NCBI GenBank assembly: GCA_021780095.1 | Contig: JAJXZK010000205.1 | Span: forward strand, 1 to 22,695 | From: Acidobacteriota bacterium | GTDB lineage: Bacteria; Acidobacteriota; Terriglobia; Terriglobales; Acidobacteriaceae | Length of the DNA: 22,695 nucleotides | Reading direction: 5' to 3' | Part shown: positions 1 through 7,751 of the stretch, piece by piece | How positions within the stretch are numbered: the stretch's first letter is position 1 | Layout: the number at the start of each line of letters is the position of its first letter | The notes under the pieces: model-generated | What the model was told of the DNA's origin: nothing | Seen by the model: only the letters and a program-made list of their open reading frames with translations | Database searches by the model: none | Made by a program: the position numbers and the translations under genes

Positions 1-1
1 C

Positions 2-1669
2 TATGTACAACCCCAGGTATTGCGGACGTACATGTTGGACCTGCGAAAGGTACTTGGAGATGACCCCGCATGTCCAAAGTTCATTCAGACATTGCCGAAA
101 CGTGGCTATTGTTTCGTGGCTCAAGTCACCGATGCGGGCTTGCCTGATTCCGGCGCGATTTCCGGGAGTGAGGTGCGGCCTGCAATTTTCATTGGAGTTG
201 TAGGACGGGAGCAGGAATTGGTTCGCTTGAAGGCCATTGGACAGGCACTGGCCTGCGGACAGCGGCAAACTGTCTTCATCGGCGGTCCTACAGGCATCGG
301 AAAAACTGCAATGGTCGATGCGGCATGTCGTCAGATGGTCGCCATGTTATCCGCCACCGTGGCCTGCGGGCAGTGCGTCGAAGGACTCAGCAAGAAGGAA
401 GATTATTATGCGGTCACGGAAGTCCTGCGCCAGCTGTGTGCTTCGGCAGTTGGTGAGAAGACGACCAGGGTTCTTGCAAGTATCGCGCCGGCATGGTTGG
501 CCGCCATTGGGCGGGATGCTGAATCATCGCTGCACGGCGTGCAATCAACCCATCCAAAGGCACCGGGAGATCTTTGTCGAGCGCTGGAAGAACTGGCAAG
601 GGAAAATGTGCTCCTCCTCGTCTTCGAAGATCTGCAATGGGCAAATGACTCCACGTTGGAACTGATATCAGCCCTGGCGCGGCGCCGGACGCCGACGAAG
701 TTAATGGTGCTGGCGACATACAGCTCCCATTGCACATCTGAGGAATGTTCAATGAAGACGTTGAGCCAGGATCTCCTACTGCGACGGCAGTGTACGGAAC
801 TGGCGTTGGCGCCACTGGCCAAGACAGCCGTCCGGCAGTTGTTGATTAGGGAATTAGGTCAAGAGATCCTGCCTCCAGGTTTAGATACATATGTCTATCA
901 GCACTCCGAGGGCAATCCATTGTTTGCGCTTGCGCTTTTGAGGCACCTAATCACGGAGGGCTATATTGAGAGTGAATGGGAACAGCGCGCGTCCTATCCG
1001 GAAATGGAAAGCAGCGTGCCGCAAGAGCTGGTGCAGTTGATTGATCCGGAAATTGAACGGCTGCCTCCGGCCGAACAGCGCATCCTGGAAGCAGCCAGCC
1101 TGATGCGCGTGGTGTTTCCCGCGTGGGCCGTGGCAGCCGCACTGGAACAAGATCGAACCGAAACGGAGGAGGCATGCGACAAGCTGGCGCGACGATTATG
1201 TTTTGTGCATCGCGCCGGTCACGATGAACTTCCGGATGGCACGCGTTCAGACTTTTATACATTTGCGCATGGGCTCTACCGCGAAGTCTTATACCAGAAG
1301 CAGTCGGCGTCGCGCCGGGCGCAGGGACACACGCGGATTGCGGAGCGGTTGGGAGAACTGTTCGCAGGACGAGAGGACAACGTTGCGCGAGAGATGGCGA
1401 TGCATTATGAAGCGGCAGGCAACTGGAAGCGTGCGACAACCGCGCTGCGCGCGGCGGCGCGGTTGTCGCATAAGCGGCAGGCGTATTCAGAAGCCGCGCA
1501 ATTGCTGCAGCACAGCCTCGGAATCGCAGCAAACCTGAATGATGCAGAACGACGCGTCATCGAGCGAGAGATCCAGGCGGAGTTGGACCTGGCACGGGCC
1601 GCGATGGAGGGTGCCAAACAGCCACAAAACACGTCCGCAGAAATTGACGGATTCTGGATGGGGACTTGA
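2..1669 (+). CDS. winged-helix transcriptional regulator with AAA-type ATPase domain, 5' partial
   Basis: This is a cytoplasmic signal-responsive regulator whose start lies before the window. The frame is open from base 2. The first ~35 visible residues (QVLRTYMLDLRK, LGDDP, PKRGYCFVA) are the end of an OmpR/CadC-type winged-helix DNA-binding domain. A P-loop ATPase follows: Walker A GPTGIGKT at about residues 95-102 of the visible part, Walker B LLLVFEDLQW at about 204-213, then an AAA_16/MalT-like arm. The last ~120 residues are alpha-helical and look like the first TPR-type repeats (AAQLLQHSLGIAANL). The protein ends soon after them, whereas relatives I know usually continue through many repeats, so it may be C-terminally short. 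Ligand and targets cannot be read from the sequence. The stop codon overlaps a TTGACA box that may serve the next gene. Family assignment is firm; the regulon is unknown. Confidence 0.88.
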   Translation, partial: YVQPQVLRTYMLDLRKVLGDDPACPKFIQTLPKRGYCFVAQVTDAGLPDSGAISGSEVRPAIFIGVVGREQELVRLKAIGQALACGQRQTVFIGGPTGIGKTAMVDAACRQMVAMLSATVACGQCVEGLSKKEDYYAVTEVLRQLCASAVGEKTTRVLASIAPAWLAAIGRDAESSLHGVQSTHPKAPGDLCRALEELARENVLLLVFEDLQWANDSTLELISALARRRTPTKLMVLATYSSHCTSEECSMKTLSQDLLLRRQCTELALAPLAKTAVRQLLIRELGQEILPPGLDTYVYQHSEGNPLFALALLRHLITEGYIESEWEQRASYPEMESSVPQELVQLIDPEIERLPPAEQRILEAASLMRVVFPAWAVAAALEQDRTETEEACDKLARRLCFVHRAGHDELPDGTRSDFYTFAHGLYREVLYQKQSASRRAQGHTRIAERLGELFAGREDNVAREMAMHYEAAGNWKRATTALRAAARLSHKRQAYSEAAQLLQHSLGIAANLNDAERRVIEREIQAELDLARAAMEGAKQPQNTSAEIDGFWMGT

Positions 1670-1697
1670 CAACTTTATTTTCGCGAATCGCTACTGT
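1666..1697 (+). promoter_or_regulatory. possible promoter for the small secreted protein
   Basis: A perfect -35 box TTGACA (1666-1671) overlaps the stop codon of the upstream regulator. The best -10-like hexamer is TACTGT at 1692-1697, which gives a long 20-nt spacer, so the -10 assignment is weak. The position about 30 bases before the start codon fits. Confidence 0.35.
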
Positions 1698-1724
1698 GGT
1701 GAACATAGGCAGGAGGTACCACAT

Positions 1725-2126
1725 ATGCGATCCACAATTCACACCGTTCTGGCGTCAGCAGCACTAATGGCGGCAGCAGTCTTGGCAACGAATTCCGCAA
1801 TGGCGGAAACAACTCTCAAGGTACCCTTCAGCTTTACGGTTGCCGGCAAGACGTGCCCCGCCGGTCGCTACACCGTGAAGGAAAACGCGATTGGCAGCTA
1901 TGTCACGCTGACTAATGAGGATTCCAGCCGTGTGTTCACCTGGATTCTCGGACCAGGCTCGCCTGACTATGAGGCAGACAATGTCGTGCTGAAGTTTGAC
2001 GTGACGGGGCGTTCGCATCTTCTGCGGTCGGTTCAAATGGGCCCGATGACGACGCGTGTGTTGGATAAGAACGCTGACAATAACGAGTACAGGTCGGCCG
2101 AACTGGCAGCCGACCAGGGCCAATAG
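1725..2126 (+). CDS. small secreted protein of an acidobacterial family, function unknown
   Basis: The 133-residue protein starts at the ATG that follows a strong ribosome-binding site, AGGAGG (1711-1716), eight bases upstream. Residues 1-27 form a Sec signal peptide ending AMA, so the mature protein is probably periplasmic or released. The mature part starts TTLKVPFSFTVAGKTCPAGRYTV, a beta-rich pattern (PFSF-V-GK--PAG-Y-V) that recurs in many small exported proteins of Acidobacteria with no assigned role. There is a single cysteine in the mature part. The gene stands alone: a promoter-like box lies before it and a clear terminator follows. No catalytic motif is visible and I do not assign a function. 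Confidence 0.8.
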   Translation: MRSTIHTVLASAALMAAAVLATNSAMAETTLKVPFSFTVAGKTCPAGRYTVKENAIGSYVTLTNEDSSRVFTWILGPGSPDYEADNVVLKFDVTGRSHLLRSVQMGPMTTRVLDKNADNNEYRSAELAADQGQ

Positions 2127-2172
2127 ATCAAGTTCGACTTGTACGATCACGCGCAAGCGAACAATAGAAGGA

Positions 2173-2206
2173 GAGGGCGCATCGGTTCTTCGATCGCCCT
2201 CTTTTT
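2173..2206 (+). terminator. rho-independent terminator
   Basis: The stem GAGGGCG (2173-2179) pairs with CGCCCTC (2195-2201). The inner ATCG/CGAT bases can extend it across a bulge, and five T follow at once. It closes the transcript of the small secreted protein. Confidence 0.85.
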
Positions 2207-2264
2207 GTTGTCCGTCGATCACGACTTTTAAGCCCGGCTCCACTTGACCTCGTACACTGGATGC

Positions 2265-3035
2265 ATGAAGGCATTGCCAAGGTTTGATGTGGAAGGACAG
2301 GTCGCGCTGGTGACAGGTGCGGCGCGTGGATTGGGGCGGGCCATTGCATTGGCGCTGGCGGAAGCGGGGGCCGATGTCGCATTGGGTCTCCGGCAACTCG
2401 ACAGCGATGGAGGACTCGCGCAGGCGATCGGTGCTCTCGGCCGCCGAGTATTGCCGCTGCAAATGGACATGACGGAGCTGCAGCAAATCCGCGATGCTGT
2501 CGACGCCACTGAGAGACACTTTGGAAAACTGGACATACTGGTCAATAACGCCGGAATCGCTCCGGACAATCTGGCGGAAAATGTGACCGAAGAAGCTTTC
2601 GATCAAACCTTGGCGATCAATCTGAAGGGAACCTTCTTCGCCAGCCAGGCAGCGGGCCGCGTCATGATTCGGCAGAAGCGAGGATGCATCATCAACATGG
2701 GCTCGCAGGCTGGTTTCGCCGCCTTGCCAACGGAGTCGGTCTACTGCATGACCAAGGCAGGCATCAGCCACCTGACAAAGTGTCTCGCTGTGGAGTGGGG
2801 CAAATACAACATCCGCGTGAATGCCGTTGCGCCAACATTTATCCATACGCCAGGGACGGAACCGGCTCTTTCCGATCCCGCCTTTCGCGCTGAAGTGATC
2901 CAGAACATCGCCGCGCTGCATCGCATTGGCGAGCCCATTGAAGTGGCGGGAGCCGTGGTATTTCTGGCGAGTCCGGCCGCTTCATTGATTACCGGCGAGA
3001 CGCTGTTGATTGATGGCGGATGGACCGCGCGCTAG
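2265..3035 (+). CDS. short-chain dehydrogenase/reductase (classical SDR, FabG-like)
   Basis: This is an NAD(P)-dependent oxidoreductase of 256 residues, the usual length for classical SDRs. It shows the cofactor motif TGAARGLG (17-24), NNAG (94-97), and the catalytic Ser147 (NMGSQAG), Tyr160 and Lys164 (YCMTK). It ends with the usual ITGETLLIDGGW tail. The substrate cannot be read: 3-ketoacyl-ACP, sugar or polyol are all possible. Because it is convergent with a glycan locus, a role in L-fucose oxidation is conceivable but unproven. I chose the ATG at 2265; an in-frame TTG lies at 2244. No Shine-Dalgarno sequence is visible, but TACACT (2253-2258) sits at a distance that would start the mRNA at or near the ATG, so the message may be leaderless. 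Confidence 0.9.
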   Translation: MKALPRFDVEGQVALVTGAARGLGRAIALALAEAGADVALGLRQLDSDGGLAQAIGALGRRVLPLQMDMTELQQIRDAVDATERHFGKLDILVNNAGIAPDNLAENVTEEAFDQTLAINLKGTFFASQAAGRVMIRQKRGCIINMGSQAGFAALPTESVYCMTKAGISHLTKCLAVEWGKYNIRVNAVAPTFIHTPGTEPALSDPAFRAEVIQNIAALHRIGEPIEVAGAVVFLASPAASLITGETLLIDGGWTAR

Positions 3036-3047
3036 CGAATCGAACGT

Positions 3048-3071
3048 AGCGAAACTGTTTTACGTTTCGCT
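3048..3071. terminator. hairpin between convergent genes, probable bidirectional terminator
   Basis: AGCGAAAC (3048-3055) and GTTTCGCT (3064-3071) form a perfect 8-bp stem around an 8-base loop. It lies between the stop codons of the SDR gene and the opposite-strand DUF1080 gene. No long T-run follows on either strand, so efficiency is uncertain. Confidence 0.55.
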
Positions 3072-3170
3072 CGCGGCCGGGATTCTGCATTCCACCGCAG
3101 TTCCTTGATTCTTTTGAGGAGTTTTTGTCAGTCGCGCCGCAAGCGCGGAATCCGCTGTGTCGCTAGCATT

Positions 3171-3899
3171 CTAGCGCCGGGAGAGATCTCGAATCCATAG
3201 ATCTTTAAATTCCATGTTATCCTTGCCGCCGGCGTGCAACTGCAACGCAATCCTGCCATCGAACGAACTCGGATGGGGATCCGTGAAGTCCACCATGGGG
3301 ACACCGTTGAGCCGAGATTTGTAACGGTTGCCGACCACTTCCACCAGGTAGTCATTCCACTCGCTCGTGCGCACCACGCTCTCGTTTTCCGGAGGGGGCC
3401 ACACCACCCATCCGCGTCCATCTTCCCCGTAGACGCCGCCAGTGTGGTGCATCATTGTGCAGTCAATTTCAAACTGCATGCCTTTCGTGGCGTCAACCGA
3501 ACCTGGCTTGAAGCCAGTGTGAAAAAACACACCGCTGTTCCCATCGCCAACGCACTTAAAGCGGAGGGACAGTTCAAAATCCCTATAATCTTTGTTGGTT
3601 TCGAGGTATCCGTATGCCGGGGTGAGGCCCTTGCCGTGAATCACTCCGTTCTCGACCGTCCAGCTTTCATGACCGATCTTCGTCCAACCGGCCAGATCGC
3701 TTCCGTTGAACAGAGACACCCAATCCTCGCCGGGCAGCTTCGCTTTGTCCTGCGAGATCAGAACAGTGGCGGCGACCACAAGCACAGCCCAGGTCAGCAG
3801 ACTCGCGAAGACTCGCCGATGCAGACGAAAAGAACCTTGTTGATTTTGAAGTGAGCGCGAAGAAAGAAAACCGAGCAGCGCCAAACGGGGAATCTTCAT
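3171..3899 (-). CDS. secreted DUF1080 (3-keto-disaccharide hydrolase-like) protein
   Basis: The 242-residue exported protein has an N-terminal tail followed by a hydrophobic segment at about 29-49 (signal peptide or anchor). One DUF1080 beta-sandwich follows: WVSLFNGSDLAGW (60-72), NSGVFFH (121-127), LNGVPMVDFTD (198-207) and GRIALQLHAGG near the end. Members of this family have been named 3-keto-disaccharide hydrolases: they cleave glycosides that were first oxidised at C3. Others may only bind glycans. The start is supported by GGAGG ten bases upstream (3910-3914 on this strand). It is the last gene of the receptor-cutC-deoR series and lies 60 bases after the deoR stop, so it is likely co-transcribed. 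No matching GFO/IDH/MocA oxidoreductase is in the window, so the substrate is unknown. Confidence 0.85.
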   Translation of the reverse strand: MKIPRLALLGFLSSRSLQNQQGSFRLHRRVFASLLTWAVLVVAATVLISQDKAKLPGEDWVSLFNGSDLAGWTKIGHESWTVENGVIHGKGLTPAYGYLETNKDYRDFELSLRFKCVGDGNSGVFFHTGFKPGSVDATKGMQFEIDCTMMHHTGGVYGEDGRGWVVWPPPENESVVRTSEWNDYLVEVVGNRYKSRLNGVPMVDFTDPHPSSFDGRIALQLHAGGKDNMEFKDLWIRDLSRR

Positions 3900-3959
3900 T
3901 CGAATGGATCCTCCAATCGCTGCACATCAGGATATCAGCGTGAAGATTTTGGTCGCGGT

Positions 3960-4820
3960 TTAGACACTCAAGACACGGACGCCGGCTTTTTCAAATGCGG
4001 TGACAGCGTCGTCGGGGATTCCGTCATCCGTAATTAAGACATCAATGGCAGACGCTGGACAAATGATGAGCGGGCTGATCATACCCACCTTGCTGGAATC
4101 GGCGACCACGACGACTTGCTTGGTCTGGCGTGTCATGGCGCGAAACACTGCGGCCTCATCCGCCTCAATGGTCGTGGCGCCGCGCTCTGGGTCAACACCG
4201 CAGACGCCCACAAAAACTCGATCCATCATGACCACGTTTAACGACTCGATTGCAGCCGGCCCAATTAATGAGAACGCACCTTGCCAGCGCATTCGGCCGC
4301 CAGTCAGGGTAGTGTCCAAACCCGCACTGCTACTCAGTTCCATGGCGATGTTCACGGCATTCGTGATGATGTGGAGGTTATTGCGGTGACGTAGGAACTG
4401 GGCTACCTTCGTCGTCGTCGTGCCTGCGGTCACGCCGATTGTCTCATTCTCCTGCACCATCTCCGCTGCGACCTGGGCGATGCGTTGCTTTTCCTTGGCG
4501 AACCGCTCCTCGCGAACGCCGAAGGACGCGTCAAAACGGAAAGGCTCATACACGGCCTGGCCTGCAAGCATGGCGCCGCCATGGGTGCGATGAACCAAGC
4601 CGCGTTCCTCCAACCGCACCAGATCGCGGCGCACGCTGGCGGGCGACATTTTAAGTATCACGGTCAATTCGTCGACGGAAGTTTTGCCGTGATGTAGCAG
4701 CAGCCGAAGAATTTCCTTGGCGCGTTTGTCGATCTTGGAAGAGACGACGGCCTGACTATCTTCGATTTCGCCGGAGGCGGCGAAGTGCGTATTATTCGTG
4801 TACACCCTGGACAACTCCAC
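3960..4820 (-). CDS. DeoR/GlpR-family sugar-responsive transcriptional regulator
   Basis: This is a 286-residue repressor-type protein. An N-terminal DeoR helix-turn-helix lies at about 33-85 (TSVDELTVILKMSPASVRRDL, then RTHGGA), followed by the sugar-phosphate isomerase-like DeoR C-terminal domain (TAGTTTTKVAQFL, ITNAVNIAMEL, TGGRMR, ADSSKVG). Family members sense phosphorylated sugars; FucR and AgaR control fucose and amino-sugar genes. It overlaps the end of cutC by 29 bases if the ATG at 4820 is used, or by 14 bases with the in-frame GTG at 4805, so translation is probably coupled. The conserved domain begins about 30 residues in, so the exact start is uncertain. It is the only sugar regulator in the locus and is the best candidate to bind the twin inverted repeats in the 9130-9187 control region. 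Confidence 0.93.
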   Translation of the reverse strand: MELSRVYTNNTHFAASGEIEDSQAVVSSKIDKRAKEILRLLLHHGKTSVDELTVILKMSPASVRRDLVRLEERGLVHRTHGGAMLAGQAVYEPFRFDASFGVREERFAKEKQRIAQVAAEMVQENETIGVTAGTTTTKVAQFLRHRNNLHIITNAVNIAMELSSSAGLDTTLTGGRMRWQGAFSLIGPAAIESLNVVMMDRVFVGVCGVDPERGATTIEADEAAVFRAMTRQTKQVVVVADSSKVGMISPLIICPASAIDVLITDDGIPDDAVTAFEKAGVRVLSV

Positions 4821-5559
4821 TCGAAATCTTGTCTAACGTTTCGCGCAGCCCATGTACATTCTCTTCGAGAACGACATAGCGCGCAAATTCGTCATTGGCC
4901 ACGGAGCCCAATTTCAGTGAATGATTCCGAAATGTGACGGGACTCTGTGTTCTCATTCGTAAAGAACAGTGGAATTCCGTCGCTTTTGTACGCAGGGCAA
5001 TTTTGCGGATATTTTCCTGTCGGATTCCGCCGCCCACCATGATGCGAATTCGTCCCTTTGCAGCGTCGATCAGGTGCGTTACCCGCTCGGCGCCCTGGCT
5101 GATGGTTTGCACGCCGCCCGACGTCAGGATGCGATGGGCGCCGGTGTCGATGACTCTTTCCAGCGATTCATCGAGATCCGCCGACATATCAAAGGCGCGA
5201 TGAAACGTCACCTGCATCGGATGAGCAAGTTGCACCAGCTCGCGAGTCCTTTGCACATCGACGTGGCCGTCTTGATCGAGCATCCCAACTACGATGCCGT
5301 TCGCTCCCAACTCTTTCATGCGGACAACGTCCGCAGTCATCACAGCAAATTCATAGGATGTGTAGAAAGAATCCCCGCCTCGGGGCCGCACCATCACGAA
5401 CACGTCAATCCCAACGTGCTTACGAACCGCCTGGATCAGGCCATCGCTCGGCGTAATCCCTCCCTCGTTCAGATCGCTGCACAATTCAACTCGCTGCGCT
5501 CCGCCCGTCTGGGAAGCGATCGCCGATTCTACGGAATCTACGCATATTTCCAGAATCAT
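4792..5559 (-). CDS. cutC: CutC family protein
   Basis: The 255-residue cytoplasmic TIM-barrel protein carries family signatures: LEICVDSVESA at the start, GGAQRVELCSDLNEGG (19-34), VMVRPRGGDF-like VMVRPRGGDSFY (55-66), VTFHRAFD (116-123), ILTSGG (143-148), and IMVGGGI (173-179). It has the full length expected for CutC. The name comes from a reported link to copper homeostasis, but the biochemical role is not settled. Here it lies inside a glycan-use operon, between the receptor and a sugar regulator, with no copper gene nearby. That supports, without proving, a role in carbohydrate metabolism. No strong Shine-Dalgarno sequence precedes the ATG. A long hairpin lies just upstream and the deoR gene overlaps its end. 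Confidence 0.93.
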   Translation of the reverse strand: MILEICVDSVESAIASQTGGAQRVELCSDLNEGGITPSDGLIQAVRKHVGIDVFVMVRPRGGDSFYTSYEFAVMTADVVRMKELGANGIVVGMLDQDGHVDVQRTRELVQLAHPMQVTFHRAFDMSADLDESLERVIDTGAHRILTSGGVQTISQGAERVTHLIDAAKGRIRIMVGGGIRQENIRKIALRTKATEFHCSLRMRTQSPVTFRNHSLKLGSVANDEFARYVVLEENVHGLRETLDKISSGVVQGVHE

Positions 5560-5585
5560 GATGACTGAATCCCATTTTCCCGGAT

Positions 5586-5622
5586 CGTCAGGATTCCTTA
5601 TCGGTCATAAGGAATCCCGACG
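5586..5622 (-). promoter_or_regulatory. long intercistronic hairpin between receptor gene and cutC
   Basis: GGATTCCTTAT (5591-5601) and ATAAGGAATCC (5607-5617) form an 11-bp perfect stem around the 5-base loop CGGTC. CGTC/GACG extend it by four pairs beyond one mismatch. No T-run follows on the minus strand, so it is not a standard terminator. It may protect the 3' end of the receptor message, attenuate cutC-deoR expression, or bind a protein. Confidence 0.75.
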
Positions 5623-5675
5623 CAAAGAAGGCTCGGGCACGTGCACTGTTGCGGGTTGTCGCGACAGCCTGCAGG

Positions 5676-7751
5676 TTAAAACGTGTATCGCAATGAAAAC
5701 TGCAGATGCCGCTCTGTCGACCGAATGCTCCCGTTGAGAGCGATCTCCCCGAAGTTCGAATCGGTAACTCCCGTGTCGGGATTGCCGTAGCTGACGATGT
5801 TCAAGGCATTGAACGCGTCGAAACGGAATCCAATGGTTTGTTGCTTGTAGGTTTGGAAATCCTTGAACGCGGACATATCGATGTTCATGTAACGAGGACC
5901 ACGCACAGCACCGTTGCGGGAGGTGCCGAAAGTGTTGGGAGCGGGTACGCCGAACGCGCAGACTCCGTTATCCACTCCTGGAGTGGTGCATGGGACTGCG
6001 GACGGATCGGTGCCAAACCAATTGCCCTTTGGATTGCTTGAGGTTGGAAAGATATGACGGTTGACGACCTTTAACTTGCGATATTGGTTGGCGCGCGATG
6101 TGCCATAGCTGTTGGAGTTGTTGCCGGGACCCGTGATCGTTTCAGGAAATCCTGACCACACCACACCGACAGCCGATACCTTCCAGCCGCCGATGATCTC
6201 ATCGATGGCTCGGTTCGCATTGGTAAAGTATTTCTGCCCGTGACCCGCCGGCAGCGCGTACACGGATGTGAACGACAGGTTATGTGTTGCGTCGTACCCG
6301 GCTGGACCGTAATCCGCAGCGCTATCGTAGTAGTTCTGGAACGCTCCGCTATATCCATTCACGTTCAGGGCATAATTGCCGAGACTGTTCGTCATCGACT
6401 TGCTGTAGGTGTAGTTGACGGTGTATTCCAAGCCATCCGTCAGGCGCTGGCGCAGGGTTGCCTGTAATGCGTTGTAGTTCATCATGGCGCGCGATTCCGT
6501 AATCAATAAGGAGTTCGGGCCGATCGCCACGCTCGGATCGACCGCGTTGATTCCGAGGTATTTGTTGTTGTAGAAGGGCGCGGAGGTTGGATCGCCGTTC
6601 ACCCTGTATTGGTTCACGTTGCCATAGTCTTCAATGTGCTGGCCTTGCTCGCCGATGTAACCGACCTGCAATGAAGTCGAGCGGGTCAACGCATATTCAC
6701 CCGTCAAACTCCATTCCTGAATGTAGGCCGGCTGAATATTCTGCGGATACACGTTGAAGGTGCCGCCGTACTGGACCGTACCGCCGGTGAACCCTTGCTC
6801 CGCCGTGCGCGGGGTTCCAGGATTGCCAGGCGTGGGAGTAATGGCGGTGACATTGACTGCTTGAATGAACGGCGTGATCGAAGTCAGACGCTGGTTGGAG
6901 GAGTTGCCCTCAAAGAAACTGGTTGCGCCGTAGCCGCCGCGAACTACCGCGCGATCATTTGGCTGCCAGGCAAAGCCGAGACGGGGCATCCACTGCCGGA
7001 AGTTCGGCTGATAGCATCCGCGGTTGTTGCAGACGCCCGATCCCGCCGGTGCGCCCGTGGGAACCTGGCCGGCGTAAATCACCTGCCCGGTGCTCAGATC
7101 GATATTGCCAGTCTTATTGTGTTGTTCGATCCATGGCTCGTCGTACTCAAAGCGCAGTCCGATGTTCAAAGTCAGGTTGGGGCGAATTCGATAATCATCC
7201 TGCGCATAAACGGCGATGCGCCACTGACGTTGTCCAACGTTGACACTGGCAAGGGTGGCACCCGCCTGACTGACGCGATCCAGCAGGAAGTCAGCACCAC
7301 CGTAACCACCGGCGTTGGCGGCCGATGGATTGCTGCTGAAGGCGCCGCTGTACGACAGCGAACCAAGATAGCCGCTATTATTCGCCGTGGGATAGTTGTT
7401 TTGATAGCGCAAGGCTTGCACGCCCATGCGAGTCGAGTGCAGTCCGTGCTGCCAGGTCACGTCATCGATATAGCTGTAAGTGTTGTCGATCAGGCCACCG
7501 CCATAGACAGGATTGCCGCCAGCGAAGATGCCGCCGGAGATGCTTTGGTAGGTATAGCCGTTATACGCCTGATTCGGGAACGTAATGCCGACTTTGGCGT
7601 TCCCTGAAGTTCCGAACTGGCCAGTTGGATCCTGAGAAAAGTTCTGCGCCCAGACCGTGCGCGTAAAGCCAAGGCGTCCGGAATTGATCAGTGACGGCGA
7701 GAAGATATGCACCCAGGTTGCGCCGCCCAGTTTCGTCGGGTACAGATTCAC
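5676..7751 (-). CDS. TonB-dependent (Oar/SusC-like) outer-membrane receptor, C-terminal barrel part of a frameshifted gene
   Basis: This reading frame holds about 690 residues of outer-membrane beta-barrel and continues directly the protein encoded from 9085. Seen in sequence: alternating aromatic/polar strands (WRIAVYAQDDYRIRPNLTL, LRFEYDEPW, LGFAWQPND, LQVGYIGEQG, YTVNYTYSKSM) and the terminal signature HLQFSLRYTF, whose final Phe is typical of BAM-assembled barrels. The apparent start at 7751 is a GTG inside the coding region (the family reads FPGVNLYPT here) and has no ribosome-binding site, so it is not a real start. In the other frame the upstream gene ends at a TGA at 7750-7748. The joint protein would have about 1,135 residues, normal for acidobacterial Oar-like receptors. 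If the frameshift is real, this part is not made. Confidence 0.85.
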   Translation of the reverse strand: MNLYPTKLGGATWVHIFSPSLINSGRLGFTRTVWAQNFSQDPTGQFGTSGNAKVGITFPNQAYNGYTYQSISGGIFAGGNPVYGGGLIDNTYSYIDDVTWQHGLHSTRMGVQALRYQNNYPTANNSGYLGSLSYSGAFSSNPSAANAGGYGGADFLLDRVSQAGATLASVNVGQRQWRIAVYAQDDYRIRPNLTLNIGLRFEYDEPWIEQHNKTGNIDLSTGQVIYAGQVPTGAPAGSGVCNNRGCYQPNFRQWMPRLGFAWQPNDRAVVRGGYGATSFFEGNSSNQRLTSITPFIQAVNVTAITPTPGNPGTPRTAEQGFTGGTVQYGGTFNVYPQNIQPAYIQEWSLTGEYALTRSTSLQVGYIGEQGQHIEDYGNVNQYRVNGDPTSAPFYNNKYLGINAVDPSVAIGPNSLLITESRAMMNYNALQATLRQRLTDGLEYTVNYTYSKSMTNSLGNYALNVNGYSGAFQNYYDSAADYGPAGYDATHNLSFTSVYALPAGHGQKYFTNANRAIDEIIGGWKVSAVGVVWSGFPETITGPGNNSNSYGTSRANQYRKLKVVNRHIFPTSSNPKGNWFGTDPSAVPCTTPGVDNGVCAFGVPAPNTFGTSRNGAVRGPRYMNIDMSAFKDFQTYKQQTIGFRFDAFNALNIVSYGNPDTGVTDSNFGEIALNGSIRSTERHLQFSLRYTF

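Noticed and set aside
1764..2921. 385-codon minus-strand open frame opposite the small secreted protein and SDR gene
   Set aside because: It crosses a clear terminator and two well-supported genes, has no family motif, and its composition is that of an antisense shadow.
6795..7607. 270-codon plus-strand frame opposite the receptor barrel
   Set aside because: It lies entirely inside the receptor gene and shows no family motif.
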